From: UMGS1601 sp964617585
GTDB lineage: Bacteria > Bacillota > Clostridia > Oscillospirales > Ruminococcaceae
Reading direction: 5' to 3'
Assembly: GCA_964617585.1 (NCBI GenBank)
Contig: CAZTXS010000006.1
Coordinates: 24,341-88,340 of the forward strand
DNA: 64,000 nucleotides
The position numbers were made by a program, and so were the translations under genes. Below the pieces are notes generated by a model that made no database searches, was not told where the DNA came from, and saw only the letters and a list, made by a program, of their open reading frames with translations. This document shows positions 60,018-64,000 of the stretch, piece by piece. Positions within the stretch are counted from its first letter, which is position 1, and every line of letters starts with the position of its first letter.

Positions 60018-60185
60018 ATTCGGTAGGTGAGGCTACCACAGGGATACGGGACGCTGCCGCGAAATGGTGGAGACACTATTAGCTGGTCAACAGGTGATGT
60101 CGATTCAAGGCGTGACCTAACGCAGTTTCAACGCAAAACTCAATTCATGCCCTGCGAAGCTGAAGCTTGAACGTCTTTGACAGAT
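60018..60185 (+). promoter_or_regulatory. M-box (ykoK) magnesium riboswitch
   Basis: Matches the M-box consensus: CGGTAGGTGAGGCTACCACA, GGATACGGGACGCTGCCGCG, AAATGGTGGAGACACTATTA, GGTCAACAGG, GTCGATTCAAGGCGTGACC and a 3' GAAGCTGAAGCTTGAAC. In this family magnesium binding stabilises a compact fold that blocks downstream expression. The expression platform lies between 60186 and 60293, where GACAGA/TCTGTC and TTAAATC/GATTTGGTTTAA hairpins and a TTATTTTTATTT run are seen, but I cannot assign terminator and antiterminator with certainty. Confidence 0.92.
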
Positions 60186-60293
60186 AACGATTAAATATTC
60201 TGTCTTAGTTTATGATGATTAAATCTTCTGATTTGGTTTAAGCTTTCGCCGCGCCTATGACGAAGATTATTTTTATTTAAAGGAGTTGAGATT

Positions 60294-60383
60294 ATGGACG
60301 GTGGAAGTACAAACAAATTCATTAAGCCGCGAGGGACGCATTTATTTGCATTGCGGACTTTTACTGTCCGTAATAAAATATAG
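60294..60383 (+). CDS. 29-codon ORF between M-box and mgtE
   Basis: ATG 60294 has AAAGGAG 8 nt upstream and reads MDGGSTNKFIKPRGTHLFAL, RTFTVRNKI, stop at 60381-60383. It contains a CGGAC/GTCCG hairpin near its end. The strong SD suggests it is translated; it could be a leader peptide adding a second level of control on mgtE. No known family. Confidence 0.5.
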   Translation: MDGGSTNKFIKPRGTHLFALRTFTVRNKI

Positions 60384-60432
60384 CGAAGCTGCGGCTTTCC
60401 TGACAAAACTGTAAGCTAAGGAGGATAAGCCG

Positions 60433-61800
60433 ATGAATGAAAAAACAATCCAGGAAACTGCTCTTGAACTGATTGAAAAGAAGCAGTACACAAAACTCAA
60501 GGCATTTTTAAAGGACCAGAATCCTTATGACGTCGCTTCCCTTATGGAAGAAATCGACGACATGGATCTTACCCTTGTTTTCAGAATCCTGCCTAAAGAC
60601 GAGGCTTCCGAAATTTTTTCATATCTGACAAGTGAAATTCAGGAAAAGCTTATAAATTCTTTTTCGGAAAACGAGCTGAGAAAGGTTTTAGACGAGCTGT
60701 TTCTGGACGATACCGTCGACCTGATTGAAGAGATGCCTGCCAACGTTGTGTCAAGAATATTGAAGAACACCGATTCTCAGACCAGAAAGAGAATCAATGA
60801 AGTTTTAAACTATCCTGACGACAGCGCAGGAAGTCTTATGACTATTGAGTATGTATTCTTCGCAAAGGATATGACCGTTTCCGAAGCAATGAATAAAATC
60901 AGGCAGGTCGGAGTTGTAAAAGAAACCATTTATACCTGTTATGTGACAGAGTTTAGAAAGCTTATCGGAACAGTAGAGCTTCTTGACCTAATCACAGCCG
61001 ACGAGGATACCAAAATAGAAGAAATAATGGACACCAACGTCATTTATGTCAATACTCATGACGACCAGGAAGAGGTTGCAAATACAATGCGTAACTACGA
61101 CCTTATGGCTATACCCGTTGTCGATAATGAGAGCAGAATTGTCGGAATTATTACCGTAGACGATATTATCGACGTTATCCATGAGGAAACCACCGAGGAC
61201 ATTCAGAAGATGGCGGGTATGACCCCTACCGACGAGTCGTATTTCAATACCTCTGTATTTTCACACGCTAAAAGCAGAATACCGTGGCTGCTGTTCCTGA
61301 TGCTCTCCGCTACCCTGTCGGGAGCTGTAATTAACCATTATGAAAACCTTTTGGTTTCCATACCTATACTCTTTTCCTTCGTTCCCATGCTGACGGGAAC
61401 AGGCGGAAACTGCGGTTCTCAGTCGTCAACTATTGTAATACGAAGCCTCGCTATGAATGAAATTGAATTCAAGGACTTTTTTAAGGTCATGTTTAAAGAG
61501 TTCAGAATCGCTCTGATAGTAAGCTTTATTCTGGCAGCGGTAAACGGAATAAGAATTTGGTTTGTTTACCGAAACGACGCCGATATAAATTCCGCTTTGT
61601 TAGGACTGGTAATCGGAATCTCCATCATTGCAACGGTTATACTTGCCAAAACTGTAGGCTGTATGCTTCCGATGATTGCAAAGAAGCTTCATTTTGACCC
61701 TGCAATTATGGCAGCTCCGCTTATCTCAACCATAGTAGACGCATGCTCGGTGTTCTTATACTGCAATATCGCAATAAAAATTTTCGATGTGCTTGGGTAA
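60433..61800 (+). CDS. mgtE: Magnesium transporter MgtE
   Basis: Magnesium channel with cytoplasmic gating. N-terminal MgtE_N superhelical domain (SLMEEIDDMDLTLVFRILPK, EEMPANVVSRILKN), two CBS domains (~140-260; ARDM-like KDMTVSEAMNKI, TVDDIIDVIHEE), then five membrane segments with the pore signature TGTGGNCGSQSSTIVIRSLA. 455 aa, full length. AAGGAGG before ATG 60433. Controlled by the upstream M-box, so expressed at low magnesium. Confidence 0.96.
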   Translation: MNEKTIQETALELIEKKQYTKLKAFLKDQNPYDVASLMEEIDDMDLTLVFRILPKDEASEIFSYLTSEIQEKLINSFSENELRKVLDELFLDDTVDLIEEMPANVVSRILKNTDSQTRKRINEVLNYPDDSAGSLMTIEYVFFAKDMTVSEAMNKIRQVGVVKETIYTCYVTEFRKLIGTVELLDLITADEDTKIEEIMDTNVIYVNTHDDQEEVANTMRNYDLMAIPVVDNESRIVGIITVDDIIDVIHEETTEDIQKMAGMTPTDESYFNTSVFSHAKSRIPWLLFLMLSATLSGAVINHYENLLVSIPILFSFVPMLTGTGGNCGSQSSTIVIRSLAMNEIEFKDFFKVMFKEFRIALIVSFILAAVNGIRIWFVYRNDADINSALLGLVIGISIIATVILAKTVGCMLPMIAKKLHFDPAIMAAPLISTIVDACSVFLYCNIAIKIFDVLG

Positions 61801-61814
61801 ATTTAAAAAATATT

Positions 61815-61857
61815 AAAGCGGCAGAGCGTTTTTAAATGCTTTGTCGTTTTATTTTTT
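61815..61857 (+). terminator. Terminator of mgtE
   Basis: 14-bp stem with four G-U pairs (61815-61828 and 61837-61850), 8-nt loop, then TTTTATTTTTT. Confidence 0.8.
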
Positions 61858-61877
61858 GTTATTTTTTAAATTACCCC

Positions 61878-61906
61878 TTGACAAATCAAAAAACATAGGT
61901 TATAAT
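61878..61906 (+). promoter_or_regulatory. Consensus sigma-A promoter of ylxM-ffh
   Basis: TTGACA (61878-61883), 17-nt spacer, TATAAT (61901-61906): both hexamers perfect, start about 61913. Confidence 0.85.
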
Positions 61907-61966
61907 GTATTTTGTAAAGGCTATTTGCTTTACATTTATTATGTTTTCTGATGAGGCGAACATTCA

Positions 61967-62404
61967 ATGGCTAAAAATCTTGATATAACCATTCTTATAG
62001 ATATTTACGGTTATATGCTTACAGACAAACAAAAAAACGCTCTTGAGCTTTACTATTTCGACGACCTGTCGCTTGCTGAGATAGCTGAAAATCTCGGTAT
62101 TACAAGACAGGGTGTGCGTGACAGTATAAAGCGAGGAGAGGAAACCTTATTTGATCTTGAGGATAAGCTCGGCTACCTTAAAAAGATAAGAAAATACGAT
62201 GAGTTTATTAAAAATCTTAAAGAACAAACCAAGCTTATAATAGACGAGTGCCGAACTATAAGCTTCACAAGAGGTATCGTTGCACGGAGCGAGGCAATTA
62301 TCGGATATATAGACCAGAACAGCAATCTTTTCGACATTGAGGAAAACACCGATATGCCGAAAGAAAGCGGATTCAAAATTATAAAGAACAACACACGCAG
62401 ATAG
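61967..62404 (+). CDS. ylxM: YlxM-like helix-turn-helix protein
   Basis: Small HTH protein encoded next to ffh in most Firmicutes. MLTDKQKNALELYYFDDLSL, AEIAENLGITRQGVRDSIKR (sigma region 4-like HTH), then a helical C terminus. 145 aa, longer than many homologues (~110) by a C-terminal extension. GAGG is 10 nt before ATG 61967. Family members influence the signal recognition particle system; in streptococci YlxM modulates Ffh-scRNA activity. Confidence 0.9.
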   Translation: MAKNLDITILIDIYGYMLTDKQKNALELYYFDDLSLAEIAENLGITRQGVRDSIKRGEETLFDLEDKLGYLKKIRKYDEFIKNLKEQTKLIIDECRTISFTRGIVARSEAIIGYIDQNSNLFDIEENTDMPKESGFKIIKNNTRR

Positions 62405-62426
62405 ATTAAAACAACGGAGGTTCAAT

Positions 62427-63839
62427 ATGGCGTTTGAAGGTCTTTCAGAAAAATTAAACGGCGTTTTCAAGCGTCTTAAGAACAAAGGCAGACTGAACGA
62501 ATCGGATGTTAAAACAGCCATGCGTGAGGTTAAAATGGCATTGCTTGAAGCCGACGTCAATTACAAGGTCGTAAAAGACTTTGTTTCAAAGGTTTCAGAG
62601 CGTGCTGTCGGAGAAGAAGTTTTAAACAGCCTTACCCCTGCCCAGCAGGTCATTAAGATAGTAAACGACGAGCTTGTCGCTCTTATGGGCGAATCCAACG
62701 CTAAGATAAACTTCCCTAACAAGCCTCCCTGCATAATTATGATGTGCGGACTTCAGGGAAGCGGTAAAACCACGCATTCTGCAAAGCTCGCAAAATATTT
62801 TAAAGAAAAACAAAACAAGCGTCCATTGCTTGTAGCCTGCGACGTTTACCGTCCCGCAGCTATTGAGCAGCTTAAAATTGTCGGTGAAAAGGCGGGCGTT
62901 CCCGTTTTTGAAATGGGACGGACCGATCCGAGAAAAATAGTTAAGGAAGCTTTAAAGCACGCAAACGATCACGGCAATGATTTAGTTCTTCTTGATACTG
63001 CCGGCAGACTTCACATAGACGAAGAGCTTATGAAAGAGCTTGAAGATATTAAAAAGATAGCCGAACCGAACGAGATTGCTCTTGTCGTTGACGCTATGAT
63101 GGGACAGGACGCAGTAAACGTTGCGGAAAGCTTCGATAATGCTCTGGGAATTGACAGCGTTATTTTGACAAAGCTTGATTCGGATACCAGAGGAGGAGCC
63201 GCACTGTCGGTTCTTGCCGTTACGGGAAAGCCGATAAAGTTCGTCGGAACGGGAGAAAAGCTTGACGAGTTCGAGGTCTTCCACCCGGAAAGAATGGCTT
63301 CAAGAATTTTAGGCATGGGCGATATGCTTACGCTTATTGAAAAGGCTTCGGAAAACGTTGACGAAGAGGACGCTAAAAAGCTTGCAAAAAAGGTTAAGGA
63401 AAAAGGCTTTGACCTGACCGATCTTTTAAGCCAGCTCAGGCAGATAAAAAAAATGGGATCTATAAAATCACTTTTAGGTATGATCCCCGGCGTCGGTAAC
63501 CAGATTAAAGACACGGACATTGACGAGAATCAGTTTGTAAGACTGGAAGCCATAATTCAATCTATGACCCCCGCCGAGCGTGAAAAACCAAATATTATAA
63601 ATCCCAACAGAAAACGCAGAATTGCTGCGGGAAGCGGAACTAAGGTCGAGGACGTAAACCGTCTTTTAAAGCAATATGATCAGATGAATAAGATGATGAA
63701 ACAGCTTGGCGTGATCGGCAGAGGAAAAGGCAGCAAGGCAAACCGCAGAAAAATGAAAAATATGCTCAGCGGAATGGGCAGCGGAATTCCCGGAATGGGA
63801 AGCGACGGCGGTTATCACGGAAGCGGTATGCCGTTTTGA
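62427..63839 (+). CDS. ffh: Signal recognition particle protein Ffh
   Basis: SRP54 GTPase that binds signal sequences and SRP RNA. N domain, then G-domain motifs MCGLQGSGKTTHSAKLAKYF (P-loop), ACDVYRPAAIEQLK, LLDTAGRLHIDEEL, ILTKLDSDTRGGAAL, and a methionine-rich M domain (GSIKSLLGMIPGVGNQIK, RIAAGSGTKVEDVNRLLKQY). Glycine/methionine-rich tail. 470 aa, full length. CGGAGG is 6 nt before ATG 62427. The next gene lies outside the window. Confidence 0.97.
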   Translation: MAFEGLSEKLNGVFKRLKNKGRLNESDVKTAMREVKMALLEADVNYKVVKDFVSKVSERAVGEEVLNSLTPAQQVIKIVNDELVALMGESNAKINFPNKPPCIIMMCGLQGSGKTTHSAKLAKYFKEKQNKRPLLVACDVYRPAAIEQLKIVGEKAGVPVFEMGRTDPRKIVKEALKHANDHGNDLVLLDTAGRLHIDEELMKELEDIKKIAEPNEIALVVDAMMGQDAVNVAESFDNALGIDSVILTKLDSDTRGGAALSVLAVTGKPIKFVGTGEKLDEFEVFHPERMASRILGMGDMLTLIEKASENVDEEDAKKLAKKVKEKGFDLTDLLSQLRQIKKMGSIKSLLGMIPGVGNQIKDTDIDENQFVRLEAIIQSMTPAEREKPNIINPNRKRRIAAGSGTKVEDVNRLLKQYDQMNKMMKQLGVIGRGKGSKANRRKMKNMLSGMGSGIPGMGSDGGYHGSGMPF

Positions 63840-63868
63840 ATTCAAGTTAATTGATTCAAAAGCATAAA

Positions 63869-64000
63869 TTCAATAAGGGCTTGTCCGTCATTTAACGCAG
63901 CAAGGGTCGGCATTGCCTACCGGCCGTTCAGTAGAGGATTGTATTCCGCTACTGAACGGGTAATGGAACCCGCCGCATATAGAGGCGGGGGACATCTTGC
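63869..64000 (+). repeat. Intergenic repeat family 1, copy 9 (runs to window edge)
   Basis: TTCAATAAGGGCTTGTCCG... with GGTCGGCATTGCCTACC, CCGTTCAGTAGAGG...CCGCTACTGAACGG and CCGCC-GCATATA-GAGGCGG modules, ending CATCTTGC at base 64000. Full-length type; the last few bases lie outside the window. Starts 29 nt after the ffh stop. Confidence 0.9.

Noticed and set aside
14843..64000. CRISPR array from the repeated sequence
   Set aside because: Copies are kilobases apart, of variable length, in both orientations, with no regular spacers and no cas genes.

Overview
The window looks like chromosomal DNA of a low-to-medium GC, spore-forming Firmicute, most probably a Ruminococcus-like member of the Oscillospiraceae (inference). 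Reasons: SpoIIE; GlgC plus the Firmicute-type GlgD subunit; teichoic-acid genes; a split PurH; strong purine-rich ribosome binding sites and many TTG starts. There are no tRNA or rRNA genes, transposases, prophage genes or CRISPR arrays.

Layout. 1-5.9 kb (minus): glycogen operon glgB-glgC-glgD-glgA. 6-11.6 kb (minus): spoIIE, ruvX, a CLC-F-like transporter overlapping a WYL regulator, and a YnzC/DUF896 gene. 11.7-15.8 kb (plus): from a divergent promoter region with a LexA-like box, a small protein, a sigma-region-4-like protein, a YaaO-type decarboxylase, holB and ricT. 16-23.3 kb (minus): NitT/TauT-type ABC importer, CysD, CysN-CysC fusion and a sulfotransferase, read together as import, activation and transfer of sulfate, then a PepSY lipoprotein; ksgA follows. 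24.8-34.5 kb (plus): purine operon purE-purC-purF paralogue-purF-purM-purN-IMP cyclohydrolase-AICAR transformylase-purD, with a leader holding a 41-codon ORF and an intrinsic terminator. 34.8-43.8 kb (minus): YoaK-like protein, aldolase, ABC exporter genes split by ychF, trpS and an aminotransferase. 43.9-57.1 kb (minus): poly(polyol-phosphate) wall polymer cluster with TarI, TarJ, three TagB/F-like enzymes, a pyruvyltransferase-like protein, a 1444-residue TagF-HAD-TagF fusion and a TagGH-type exporter. 57.6-63.8 kb: a GGDEF protein with a LacI-type sensor domain (minus), then an M-box riboswitch with mgtE, ylxM and ffh (plus).

Two patterns cut across the genes. First, nine copies of a modular, hairpin-rich intergenic repeat (25-143 bp) share the ends TTCAATAAGGGCTTGCCC and CTTGCCTAAGTTAT and differ by whole hairpins; a second, unrelated repeat of about 69 bp occurs twice, each time starting directly after a stop codon. 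Second, five genes (glgB, the purF paralogue, an aldolase, an aminotransferase and the pyruvyltransferase-like gene) have a Shine-Dalgarno sequence too far from the start codon in linear sequence, with a hairpin exactly in between that would restore a spacing of about 8-13 nt. I regard this second pattern as the most novel observation in the window.
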